Assembly (NCBI RefSeq): GCF_026230105.1
Contig: NC_079476.1
Location: 6,834,709-6,898,708, forward strand
Direction of reading: 5' to 3'
Source of the DNA: Diorhabda sublineata
Taxonomy: Eukaryota > Arthropoda > Insecta > Coleoptera > Chrysomelidae
Length of the DNA: 64,000 nt
Positions 50,628-61,403 of the stretch are shown piece by piece (position 1 is the first letter of the stretch; each line of letters opens with the position of its first letter). The notes beneath the pieces are model-generated. The model was not told the DNA's origin and made no database searches. It saw only the letters and a program-made list of their open reading frames with translations. The position numbers were made by a program, and so were the translations under genes.

Positions 50628-50920
50628 TAGGGTACACACCAGCAATGAAAATTTAGTGGTCCAAAAGGACCACCTAAGTTATGATTTAGTGGTAGACAAA
50701 AGTAAAAAAATTAACATATGCATGCTAAACACACTTTTATACATATTTTTAGGGCATATATAAATTCTTTTATGTAAAAACACCAAGGTAAATATAAAAC
50801 ATAGGTTTTTTTAAAAATATTTTGGGCGACAAATTTGTCGTCGATGTGTATGATTTTTGCGACATTTCTTGATGATTTGGCGACAATTGTCGCTATGTCG
50901 CCATGCTGGCGTGAACCCTA
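50628..50920. mobile_element. hAT-type MITE, 293 bp, exact 8-bp target duplication
   Basis: Ends TAGGGTACACACCAGCA and, inward from the right, TAGGGTTCACGCCAGCA (15 of 17 alike). ATCATAAT flanks both sides exactly (50620-50627 and 50921-50928). There is no frame; the inside carries repeated GACA and GTCG words (GGCGACAAATTTGTCGTCGA). Eight-bp duplication and TAGGG ends fit the hAT superfamily. Confidence 0.93.
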
Positions 50921-50929
50921 ATCATAATA

Positions 50930-52025
50930 ATGATCTTATGGAGTATATTTTATTGGCATTTAAGATTTGAATGACGCGCCAGTTGCCCATCTTAGGACAG
51001 ATAGACGGATTTAGTCTTAATGCCGCCCAAGGCTCTATTTAACGCGCCGCTTTTAATGTTGGAATACATTTTATTAATTTTCATACATTATTTTTAATCA
51101 ACATGTGAAATAAATGTATATAATTTTTAATTATAACTGATAAATATTAGAAATACATAAAAATTAACATTAGACTAATAAATAAATATGTTTTTTTGGT
51201 ATTCATCAATTTCAAAATTTCCTTTTCTTCATACTGTATTGTAAAGTCGACTTTACAGTAATAATTTGAGTCCTTGTACTTTACATTACTCTTAAATGAA
51301 CCCTCGTATTTCTTACGCCAGTCGCAAAACATCGCATATTCTTTTTCGTACCTTTTCGAAAACTTAATTGGAATAATTTGCCCTACTGCTTCCACACTTT
51401 TCTTTTTTGTATTTCCAAAAATTCAATATGTCTGCCTATGTTTGCAAAATTACCTTAGAGACTTCTGTTAATTTTTATTTTTTTTAAATAATAGGAGAAT
51501 AATAAAAGGAGCTATTTTTCAGTGAAATTGTCAAATATGACATTTCGTATTTTAATATTATTTTGCTTTTTATTTAATACCGAAAACATATTACGTTATA
51601 CGTCGGTGAAACGTGAAGTTATTATTACGGTACTCGATTAGATATTCTTGACCCGGCTCCTCCGTCGCCTCGTCCATAAACATTATTACGTACCGTACTA
51701 AATCACTTCCCGGACTTTTTAACTAAATAAGTATTTCCTGGCTCTGGTATGAGCAAAAGTATGAATTATATCATCATATTTAAAACTGCATCATAATGCA
51801 AAAACATTAAGTTTATCTCAACATATACTTGCACGTAAATAGATTTGTTACGAAAGCGTCTCTGTCCTGGAGCCGGTCATGTCTAGATGAAAAATTTGGC
51901 GAAGGCTTGCTTCGCCTTTCACATACTTTCTATAAACCGCGGAATTCGTTTGAATGTTGTTTTATGTAAGTTTTTATTATAGCAGGCGGTTTATTTACAT
52001 TGTTTATTTTAAACAATTTCTATTT
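50930..52025. other. Stretch without recognised gene
   Basis: AT-rich. The open minus frame at 51395-51147 is lysine- and tyrosine-rich, without a family signature. The part near 51900 (GGCGAAGGCTTGCTTCGCCT) is a short GC-rich hairpin. Nothing else supported. Confidence 0.4.
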
Positions 52026-52029
52026 ATTT

Positions 52030-52300
52030 TTTTTTGTTTCCTCATTTTTTAGAAGTTTTGAGTATTCTTTTGATATATTAATGCATCTAAGTGCTCTTGA
52101 TTTTAGGTTTCTAAATTGGAATCTAAAACACCAAAAAATAAAAGAAGTAATATTATTAGTCTACATAGGGCAAACATCTCAGTATGTGAAAAATAGACTA
52201 AGAGGTCATCAATATGATCATCAATATGATAAAAAAAATATTATTATTAACGAACCATTAAATATAAAAAAAAACAAAAGCTATAAATGATAAAAAAGAT
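52030..52300 (+). pseudogene. Penelope-like element, GIY-YIG endonuclease fragment
   Basis: The frame ends with LVYIGQTSQYVKNRLRGHQY, the first motif of a GIY-YIG (Uri) nuclease, as found at the end of Penelope-like retroelements. The preceding part is hydrophobic and unlike coding sequence of the family, so only the fragment from about 52150 is supported. The stretch just before it recurs near both mariner copies. Confidence 0.55.
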
Positions 52301-52551
52301 CTAAATAATTTAAGTAAGATTTATAGCTCTATTTTGTAGTTGATTTTATCCTTATTTTGATATTCAGATGAAGGTGATCTATAAATCAATATAAATACGC
52401 AAATTGTCAGTGTCAATATCATATTTTGATAAAGACTTAAAGAAAAATCGAAACGTCAAAATTTATCTTTCTTTTAATATTTTGATAAAAAACTATCAAA
52501 AAAAACTAATTTTGAAACAGAAGGGACCTAAAATTAAGAACATTTAGACAC

Positions 52552-52554
<3 letters not shown>

Positions 52555-52598
<44 letters not shown>
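52555..52598. repeat. (TA)n microsatellite, left of mariner copy B
   Basis: Uninterrupted TA dinucleotides over 44 bp, ending exactly where the mariner start CGAAGATG begins. TA is the mariner target. Confidence 0.97.
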
Positions 52599-52599
<1 letters not shown>

Positions 52600-53729
52600 G
52601 AAGATGTATTGATATCTAGTTAGCCTAGACCAGTTCCATGCATAAACAAAATATTGCGTTACCATAGCAACGAACAATAAATTATTAAAGGTGTCAATGT
52701 AAAGTTTGACGTCAAAAAAGTGAACCGGAGTTACGCAATAAATTAAAAGAAAAAAGATGTGCACCGAAATTGTGAAAATCGGAAAATTTGAGTATTGAGC
52801 CATCATCAAGTACCTGCATTTAAAAGAGTTAAGAGGTAAGCAAATTTATGAAGATATGCTCAATATCCTTGGTGATCAATGTCCTTCGTATGTGACCGTG
52901 ACTGGACTGCAAGCTTCAAAAGAGGTGAATTTTCCATTGAAGATGATGACTGATCAGGAAGACCAGTTTCTAAAATGGATATCTGAAGCACTGAATATTT
53001 CATACGAACGCGTTCATCATACAGTTCACGTCAATTTGGACATGAGAAAAATTGCTGTAAAATGGATCCCCAAATGTTTGAATGTTGACTAAAAGCGTGT
53101 AAGGGTAGAAGCATCGCGTTCGATATGTGTTCGATTTGAAAACGATGTGGACTTCTTAAACCGAATTGTTACTATGGATGAGACTTGGGTACATTTCTAC
53201 GATCCAGAAACAAAGCAACGATCGATGGAATGGCGACACTCTGGCTCTCCAAGACCTAAGAAGTTTCGTGTCCAAAATCTGCTGGAAAAGTTCTTGCTTC
53301 AGTTTTTTGTGATTGCCATGGAGTAATCGTGATTGATTTTTTGGATAAGGGTAGAGCAATAACTGGAGATTACTGTTCGACATAACTGACCACTCTACAG
53401 TAAAAAATTAAAGTGAAAAGACGCGGAAAGATATCCAAAAGTGTTTTGTTTCAGCAGGACAACGCCCCTGCACACAAATCTCATGTTACCATGCAAAAAT
53501 TCGTGATTTAGGGTTTGAATTATTAGAACACCCCCCTTATTTACCAGATTTGGCTCCGACCGACTATCATCAACTGAAAAAAAAGTTTAAGTACATTTTC
53601 TTCCAACGATGAGGTAATAAAAGCTGTGGGGGTCTGGTTTGCAGAGCAAGAAGAAACATTTTTTTTTGGAAGGTCTAGAGACGTTGCAGATTCGCTGTAA
53701 TAAATGTATATATCCTCTTATGTATAAGC

Positions 53730-53731
<2 letters not shown>
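52599..53731 (+). mobile_element. Mariner element copy B, nearly full length, broken
   Basis: The start codon at 52757 gives MCTEIVKIGKFEY then a stop. Then YLHLKELRGKQIYEDMLNIL, ISEALNISYERVHHTVHVNL, IVTMDETWVHFYDPETKQRS (first catalytic D), SVLFQQDNAPAHKSHVTMQK (second D) and PDLAPTDYHQLKKKFKY (third D). About five stops or shifts. It lies exactly between two (TA)n tracts. Same family as the fragment at 4797. Confidence 0.92.

Positions 53732-53783
<52 letters not shown>
53732..53783. repeat. (TA)n microsatellite, right of mariner copy B
   Basis: Uninterrupted TA dinucleotides over about 52 bp directly after the mariner end. Confidence 0.97.
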
Positions 53784-53786
<3 letters not shown>

Positions 53787-54037
53787 CTTTAATTTCTTCG
53801 ACCTTTTGATATATTAATGCTTCTAAATGTTCTTAAGGAGTTTGTGTAGGGCAGTTCAGTTAATTCATAATAAATGTAGAACATACCGAAATAACAAAGT
53901 GATCGAAGAATTTAAATAAATAAATATTCAAATAAATAAATTTAAATAAATAAATAAATTAGTTAAGTGAAAGAGGTAAGTGAATTATATTTTGAGTTAG
54001 TTTAGTGTATTATATTTAAATAAATGAAGAGCATAAG

Positions 54038-54797
54038 GGGGTCATCCCATGTAATGGGCTCAAAAAAATCGATTTTTTTTCATAAATTGCTCTCTTAACA
54101 TATATAGAATACGGTAGTAAACTGATTTTTGAAAATCGAATTCATTTTAAAGATATAGCAGGTAGAAGAAAGAGCTTAAACAGAAATTTCTAGAGGAAGA
54201 GGAAGGAATTTTCATATGAACCAGGCATTGCCGATTGAGAGTAAGTTGAGATAGTTTTAAATGGACTTGAAACTTTAAAGGCGTTTTTCTCAAAATTGTG
54301 TTTTCAAACTCTCCTCCATCGTATCTCAAATACGGCTTGACCGAATGACTTGAAATTTGTAGGCCACACTAAACACATGTAAATTATTATCAATCGAAAA
54401 TTTTCAAAATTTTTATTTTTTCAAAGCAAAAAAAATATGCAAAATTCGCAACTTTTATTTCTACCAAAAGTCCAATTCTTTGTATATTCATTTGAAAAGT
54501 TCATTTCGTGCATTCAGGCTTACAGACTAGAGCGCCGTTTTATATTTTTGTTTCAGATAAACCAACCAGCCGGAATGGTGGAAGAAGTTCGAGCTCATTT
54601 TTTCGAAGCGGGGGTGTTCAGAACGCTGTAACTCAAGTTCTGCAGAATATTTTTAGCTTAAACTTCATATGTATACTGTCGAAATATATGTTAAGAAATA
54701 ATAATAAACTTAAAGCTCTATCTATTTACTGGTCGTAGAAAAAAAATCCTAAAAAATTACTAAAAAACAGGTCGAGAAAACATGGGATGACCCCCCA
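54038..54797. mobile_element. Non-coding inverted-repeat element (GGGGGTCATCCC family)
   Basis: Ends GGGGGTCATCCCATGT and, inward from the right, GGGGGTCATCCCATGTTT, with CATAAG just outside or at both ends (54032 region, 54798 region) as a likely 6-8 bp target duplication. The inside carries typical words of non-coding insect MITEs (GTATCTCAAATACGGCTTGACC). No transposase. It sits next to the hAT remnant and probably cut its C-terminal end. Confidence 0.85.
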
Positions 54798-54814
54798 TAA
54801 GAGAAAGTGTATTA

Positions 54815-55560
54815 GTTTAATAAAAACATCACAGGTTTTTACTCTTTTCAAAGTAGAAAAAGATCTTCCTCCTGAACAATTTGTAGCCGGAAACCTAAAA
54901 AAAGTTTCGTAAAGCAACATCAATGTAATTTATTGCATATTTTTTGAGCGTACAACTTCCGTATTGGCTGAAAAATATTTGAGTAAATGTGAATGAATAC
55001 ATTCATTTCCTAACGTCTCTTCTAAATTGCGAGGATTCTTGTCGACTAGTTTATTGGCGATATTTTTCAATTCGTTTGTATTTATTTCAAATAAATTATC
55101 GAAGAAATTAAAATGTTCGTCAAGCTTTTCATTTACACTTTTATGCCCGGCCAATTGCCCACTCAGACTGTCTAAAATAGGGTATAAATATTTATGCGGA
55201 AATTTTCTTGCCAAAAAAGTTTTTCTTTCATTTACCTCTGTTTCATCTGGGTGTATTTTTTTAGTTGTTTTGCGACTAGTATCATAACGATAATGATCTT
55301 GGACTACAGATAGTGTTTAAACTGTTTCTTCATATTCAGAAAATTAACTGTCCCTCATGTCGTGAAGAAATAGAACTATAGATCTGCACAACGGATGATA
55401 AATCAGCTTGAGATTCTTGAAACTTCTTATTAACAACATTAAATCGATTTAAAATTACATTCCAAACAAAGACTAGAATTGCTATTACTGAATGCTGTAG
55501 TCTTGTAGTCGGTTTCTCATATCTGCTTTCAGCGATAAATTCCAATGCATAAATTATTGC
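54815..55560 (-). pseudogene. hAT transposase remnant (ZMYM1-like)
   Basis: Minus strand: ESRYEKPTTRLQHSVIAILV and FVWNVILNRFNVVNKKFQES (55545-55336), then RKFPHKYLYPILDSLSGQLA and a helical part (55214-54930), then RFPATNCSGGRSFSTLKRVK, the hAT dimerisation signature (P.T...(E)RSFS.LK..K). Stops between the blocks. The order is correct and the sequence is similar to zinc-finger MYM-type hAT proteins. The N-terminus and DDE start are missing. Confidence 0.8.
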
Positions 55561-56030
55561 AGACCATTCTTTTTCTAACGCGTAAAAGGCATCATGTCAA
55601 GCGCGACCAACGAGTTTGAGAAAAACTACGCTGCACCAAGATTTCCAGCGATGGGTGGATATAGATGATAAAGTTTCTTATTCTTTGCAAAAATTAATCT
55701 GAATTGACTTTACTTTCTTCCGATTCTTAATACCCAGGTCTTCCGGGCATAGGCGTGAATCTTTCACTGTCTTAGAAGCAATGTTTTTAACGACATAGCG
55801 ATTTGAGAAGTGGACTAGGTAGGGTAAAGATAGGTACAAGTTTGCATTGGGTAGAGTACGGAATATTTTTTAACTGTACCGAGCCAATCAGTAGGCTGTT
55901 TTATCAATCAAAATCGAGGGGCGCTTCATTTGGCAAAGGTTATAATCGTGCCGTATTAGTGCCAATAAAGTAGGTACTAAAATATATCAGCAATATTATC
56001 GAAGAAGTTGTTAGAAGGATTTGTAAATGG
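55561..56030. other. Stretch without recognised gene
   Basis: Continuation upstream of the hAT remnant; could hold more of its decayed N-terminal part but no block was readable. Confidence 0.4.
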
Positions 56031-56034
56031 AACG

Positions 56035-56335
56035 ATATGGAAAAAGATTGTTAACGTAAGAAAAACAGAAGAATAATGCACAAGTTATTGACGTCGTTTA
56101 AGTATAATGAGTCGGATTTTTTGTATCAAATCATAACTGTAGATGAAACCTAGACCAGTTTCTACACTACTGAAATTAAATTCAGTAAGGATAATGGATT
56201 GCGAAGGGCGAACTGCTCCGAAAAAAACAACGATAGTAATAGTAATAATCAAAGGATTGTTTTCATAGAATACACACATTTACTTATTGCAAGGACAAAT
56301 GTATGTTGGAGAACGACCATGAAAAGATATCTCCA
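56035..56335 (+). pseudogene. Mariner transposase middle fragment
   Basis: Reads FLYQIITVDET (first catalytic D), SFYTTEIKFSKDNGLRRANC, KKTTIVIVIIKGLF-like and IEYTHLL, the middle of a mariner transposase (VTMDETW...TPE.K.QS..W). Both ends are missing. It abuts a Tc1-type fragment in the other orientation at 56340. Confidence 0.75.
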
Positions 56336-57060
56336 ACCATACCAATAGCTGAACTCTTTATGTCTTTTGAAATACACTTCTGAATTCACGACGTCTCCTT
56401 TCTGACAATAATGAGTCTTCTTATTCGCCGTTTCACTCTCGTAAAAAGTAAATTATGACTCGTCCTCAATTATGATTTCCAAAATTTTAGACGAAAACTC
56501 GTTGTCACTGAGACTTCTAAGACTTGATTTTTGTTCCATTTGTTACTTCTCTGAATATGCCGGTTTTCTTGATTTTTAAACTATATTTTGTCCCTTCAGA
56601 ATGTTGCTTACATATTTCTGATCGATTTTTAGTTTTCTTCCCAATTTTCGCAAACTGATTCACAGTTTTCCGTGAGCCTCTTCTCTCTTCTTTTTTGGCC
56701 TTTTTTCTACCTAATCCTGACTTTCTTTCAATCGATTTATCTATCTAAACACGCCTATAGATGTCGTAAATTGTTTGTATGATCGTTCCATTCTTACAAA
56801 GTGATTAACTGGAAACGATTTTTTTAATCTTGATTTTGTTCATGTTTACGTCGTTTTTTTAAAGATTTTTTCGTACTTGAAACTACACTTCTAACAAAGT
56901 CGTAATGTTTATACTTATGACATGCTAAGCTGTCTAAAAATTTACTGATTTTTTGTACCAACAAACACCCTTACTTCGTCGAACTGGACGTTTCTTCTGC
57001 ATGTCATGTTTTCATTGAATTTTTTCGATCGAACTTTCGATCCACAATGGTAAAAGGTAC
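56336..57060 (-). pseudogene. Tc1/mariner superfamily (DD37-type) transposase N-terminal half
   Basis: Minus strand: KKIVSS at the start, GTIIQTIYDIYRRV, ERKSGLGRKKAKKEERRGSR, KTVNQFAKIGKKTKNRSEIC and, after shifts, KSRKPAYSEK, then EIIIEDESYFTFYESE, with the first catalytic D in DESYF. The downstream half is lost where it meets the mariner fragment. The DESYFTF form, as opposed to mariner's DETW, marks a separate lineage. Confidence 0.75.
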
Positions 57061-58010
57061 TGGGTTTCCTCAAGTATTTTATATATGCTAGAAAAGACTT
57101 GGACAATACCTATGTACCCTCATAATGTTATAAGATTGAAGATATTTGTGTACATTGTTGGACATTTACAATATGTCTTTCTAGTGATGGGACATACTCG
57201 TAAAGCAAGTGTCCTTTGAGTCTAATGAATTAAGAAAATCTTGAGCTTCAGAGTACGTAGAAATTTTTTTTTGATTTGCACCATCGTTATTTAAGTTGGA
57301 AGAAGTCAGCTCGAACAGACCATCTTGTATGAAAAGGCTCTTCACGACTATTGACTTTGTCAGCACAATCTCCCATCTGTGTCTTGATTCAGTAAAAAGT
57401 ATAAACAAATACTGCAAATTAGAAGAAGATTAAGTGAGTGAATCGAACAGGTTTTATTCTCGTTTAAAGACATGCCCAATATCATTAGTTTGTCGTAAGA
57501 CTACTCCTGGGAATCGGCAATGTCCAAATTGTGACTTGTCGCTAGGACGACTTCCGTTATTTGGTTACAATTTGAAATTGATGTCAATAATCGTTCGACT
57601 GGACATTCGTTTATTCATAAATATATTCCATTACATAAGAGAGTTGATTTATATCAGCAATGTCCGGAGCCCAAACATATTCTACTCTCCTGCCTCTAGT
57701 TTTCTTGTATCGACATACAAAATGAACTGCCTGCGCTTGGCTTTGCAATGTTTTGGCGAAATGTAGTGATGATATTTATTCCAATATTTTTTTCGATAAA
57801 ACTTTTTGATAATGCGAGCCCCGCTTTTGAGTTTATGTAAAAATTCTGTCACCAAGATCCCTAGGCTGTCACGAGTGTGCTCGTAGCCCATGCTCTCAAC
57901 AAATTCATCGGATTGACTACTGCAGATGTATACAGCAAAGCATCTCAGGTTGGATATCACGCAAGATGCTTCCTGTCACACCACTCATCGAAACACATCG
58001 AAATCAAAGT
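57061..58010. other. Stretch without recognised gene
   Basis: Short frames on both strands (57434-57766 plus, 57960-57682 minus) overlap without family signatures. No tandem or inverted repeats were noticed. Confidence 0.4.
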
Positions 58011-58011
58011 A

Positions 58012-58746
58012 TACGAGGATGGTCACAGAAGTACCTGACCCTACAAAAAAAACATAAAATTTTGGAAGAAAGTATTTTTATTTTTCAACGCAATCTCCTT
58101 CTAGCTCCATACACTTTTCCCAGCGATGTTTTTAAGTTCGATGCCCTTTTTATAATAAGAATCGTCAAGCTTATCAAAATAGCCATTAATTGTAGACATC
58201 ACCTTTGGAGCCGGTTCTCCCTTTTGAATTGTTCGTGAACGTCACTTCCGTCTCCAGACTAACCTAGAGCATCTACTCACGACGCTGTTTATGTTCCATT
58301 GTGAGCAAACGCGGTACCCATCTTGTGCACAGCTTCCTCGTGTCCAAATTTTCAGTTAATATGCGATGTACCGCACTTTTTTGTTATGCCTACCATGTCT
58401 GCTAGCTCGCTACGATTATCCAGTACCGCTTTGTGGATTTTAATACTACATAATATTTTACTGTTGATAATGAAGGTGCAGTCTCACTCAGAGTTGATTC
58501 TAGTTCAGCTTTTGTATTGGTTGGACTAAATATTGTATCACATTACGATGACCAATTTTATCCTTGTTTGCAAATTCACTGAAAATGTTCACTATTGATG
58601 GCTGCCAAACAAATACTAAACAACGTGGCGTCTTCAAACTTGGAACATATGCTGTATCGACTAAGTACTTTCTAATACTGTAGTATTTTTCAAGTGACTA
58701 TCGCCATCTCTAGGTCAGGCGAGGTACTTCTGGAACTCTCTTCGTA
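58012..58746 (-). mobile_element. Short mariner element with both terminal repeats, internally deleted
   Basis: The left end TACGAGGATGGTCACAGAAG then TACCTGACC and the right end, inward, TACGAAGAGAGTTCCAGAAG then TACCTCGCCTGACC match as mariner termini. The right end continues with TAGAGATGGCGATAGTCACT, typical of irritans-type mariners. On the minus strand the N-terminal part gives LADMVGITKK and CTRWVPRLLTMEHKQRR-like sequence; the end gives HRWEKCMELEGDCVEK and a stop. The catalytic middle is deleted; 735 bp remain. Confidence 0.9.
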
Positions 58747-59085
58747 AGTAGGCTTCTTTGCTTAGGACATGAAATATGTCTTCATAAGCTGTACTCCCAC
58801 TCATGAAATGGTCTTTTTAGAGCACAATTATGGAGTGTAGAGAAGGAGGAACATCTTTTATGGACGGTACGTTTAAAATATGGTCTGAATTCTGTAGGGA
58901 TAATACGTGGCGCTGATTGTACTATGGGATTGAGATCTGAAGTTAGACACTTACTATATCTGAAACTAGCTTCAGATTCTATAAACTAACGAAAACAGAA
59001 TATTATGTAGGTGGTGAAAAGAATTAAACAACGTTTAAGAATATTAAAAAAATAGTAAAAAAAAGAATACAAAAAATCATGGTGA
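58747..59085. other. Flank of THAP copy 1, with inverted-repeat arm
   Basis: Contains at 58830-58856 a 27-bp sequence, starting ATGGAGTGTAGAGAAGG, that is repeated exactly inverted at 60748-60774. Otherwise no gene. Confidence 0.6.
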
Positions 59086-60774
59086 AAACTTGTTGTATTT
59101 CTGGATGTATAAGTGGTTCTTTAAAAGATCGTGGAATTCGTTCATCTCAAAATATAAAATAAGCAAGTTTCTTTGGAATACCAAAGGTAAGTCATGTTTG
59201 AATCTGTTAGAAAGAAAAATTCATTAGAGGAAAATCAATAATTATTTATCCATGTTCCCAAAATATTTGTTGATTAACATTGATTTCTCATTAAATTTGA
59301 AAAATAATAAGTAACACAGTGACGTTAATTCAAAATCATTAAATTTATTTTATAGGACGCTACGCTGCTAGCACAATGGTCTTCTATTTTGAACATGACT
59401 TTAACGAAACATCATTGTATCTGCGATTATCATTTTAAAGAAGAAGATATTGTGAAATCGCGGAAGATTGATTATTCAGGTGGAATAATCAAAGAATATG
59501 AATTGAAATGATGGACCTTATTGCCAAATGCTGTACCAGTTAACCAACAGCCAAGACAATATGATATTGAAGTAAAGTTTTGTAGAAAATTTCATTGACT
59601 TTCAAAGATATTACAAAATTTGTACTAACTTTAAATGTAGCTTTCAGAAAATCAAGAAAACCTGCACTATCAAACGGTTAAAATAATAAATGACGATAAA
59701 TTTTCAAATGTATAAGGTTTAAAGTAAAAACTAAGCAGTAATTTAATTTTAATTAATTTTAATAAATATTTCGTAGAAGCCAACCATTAATGTGCGAAAG
59801 CCTTTTCAACAGTTGGACAATCGTATTAACATTAGAAAAAAACCAGCGTCAACATCAATCGAAAAGATCTCACCTTCGCTGATAAAAATCCGAGAAACCG
59901 CAAGTTCTGACGATAAATATCCACAATTTATTTCACATAAAACATCATTAAATAGTATACCTGATCAACCAGTAAACAAGATGCAAATTGCTGTGAACAA
60001 TGTAGAGTCAAGATTTGATGCAGAACAAGTTTTTTTAAATGAAATCCTTTCAAACAATGTTAGTTAAAGTTTGAAATATCAGTAGGTTCGTGATTTAAGT
60101 ATATACCAAAATTTTCTACAGATCCTTAATTTTTTTCCAGACTCCTAAGAATATTAAGGAATTGTTGGACTGGAAAAGCTGTGCAATCCTTAATATCTTA
60201 TTAGATTTTTATTTTTTATTAAGAACTTGATATATTTCTGTACCTGCTTGCATAAGCTAATTACCAATGATATTTTAACAAAACTATAATTATGTATTAT
60301 ATTTGTTGCGGATAGAGTTCAATATTTTATTTCTATGAACCAAAATGTTTTATTTTCAATTATTTTATTATTCTTATTGATATTTTTATATGACTATAAC
60401 TATTATATTAGTTGCTAATGAAGTTCAATATTTTATTTTTATGAACCGAAATATTTTTTTTATTATTCTATTATTTTTATTGATCCAATTATATCGCTAT
60501 AATTATTATATTAGTTTTTCTTATATTATTTCATTATTGTTACATGATTCTACTTTTTTTTCATATTAGAATATATGTATTATCTAAACCAAATAAATAG
60601 CTAAATAATAAAGTTAATTTAACGAGATTCTGTTTTGTTAATCGTTTCATTATTTTAATACTACTAATTTCATTATCACGGTGCATTATTTTCAAATCAG
60701 CGCCACCTATTTTCCCATCAAAAATCAGCTCACATTTTTTAACCCAGAGATGTTCCTCCTTCTCTACACTCCAT
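58830..60774. repeat. Inverted 27-bp repeat around THAP copy 1
   Basis: Exact inverted arms at 58830-58856 and 60748-60774, starting ATGGAGTGTAGAGAAGGAGG from the left. A terminal or subterminal inverted repeat of the THAP-carrying element is the simplest reading. No target duplication was verified. Confidence 0.65.
59080..60150 (+). pseudogene. THAP-domain gene copy 1 (P-element/THAP9-like), broken
   Basis: The start at about 59081 gives MVKTCCISGCISGSLKDRGI, stop, then ASFFGIPK followed by GTAAGT. After an intron ending TTTTATAG at about 59355: DATLLAQWSSILNMTLTKHH, CICDYHFKEEDIV, stop, WTLLPNAVPV. The C..C (CCISGC), W, C..(H) and AVP pattern is the zinc-binding THAP domain of P-type transposases. 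A later open part (59792-60067) has no signature; the transposase core is not found. Flanked by an inverted 27-bp repeat. Confidence 0.82.
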
Positions 60775-60920
60775 AAGCACAATGCATCAATTGCTAATGG
60801 CCTGGTCCAATTAGAATCTAATTCCAATATTTTTTGATAGATATTTTATTTTTTTCTCATGATTTTTGTGTGTTTAATAGACTTTTATTGTCATTTTGGA
60901 AAAATATCTAAAATTAAAAA
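60151..60920. other. AT-rich stretch after THAP copy 1
   Basis: Long runs of ATTATTTTTATT-like words (60340-60540), repeated in two or three loosely similar blocks (TTCAATATTTTATTT at 60319 and 60424). A minus frame of 88 residues (60827-60561) contains the inverted arm and has no family signature. Confidence 0.45.
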
Positions 60921-61195
60921 GTGTAACGAACGATTAGTATTGAGAGAACTTTGCTCTTCCTATTTTAAGGTTAGAGCAAATCGCTCATAATATTTATTTC
61001 ATTCTCAGCCCACCTCGCTAGCTATTGTAATAGCTTAATTATTAATTTCTGGACAACAAAAAAGTTTTTAAATTCGTCCTGATATGGGATGATGCTACCT
61101 GCCCGATATAGAAATAGAAAAAAAATATTCTTTTTAAAAATATTTTGATATTACTTGATTGGTTCATTTTACGGTCGCGAAGTATAGATATAAGG
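60921..61195 (+). repeat. Direct repeat, left copy, about 280 bp
   Basis: Starts GTGTAACGAACGATTAGTAT and includes TTTATTTCATTCTCAGCCCA, GACAACAAAAAAGTTTTTAA and GATATTACTTGATTGGTTCA. The same order recurs at 63647-63955. The two copies bracket THAP copy 2. Confidence 0.9.
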
Positions 61196-61403
61196 AGTCT
61201 GAGCGGTATAGGATTTTTCATAGTATTCATGTACACAAAAATAAACCCAAATCATAGTTCTCTTTTCTGCCACTGGCTACGCAAGTATTTATGACGTACC
61301 GTTGTTATTCTTATTATTTTATTATACATGCGCTAGCTCGCGAGTTAATTAAATTAAATATGAAATATTAATTTATTTTTTTTAAATTAATTTTAAGAAG
61401 ACA

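Noticed and set aside
57434..57960. Overlapping 110- and 92-residue frames on opposite strands
   Set aside because: No family signature on either strand and no splice context that supports one.
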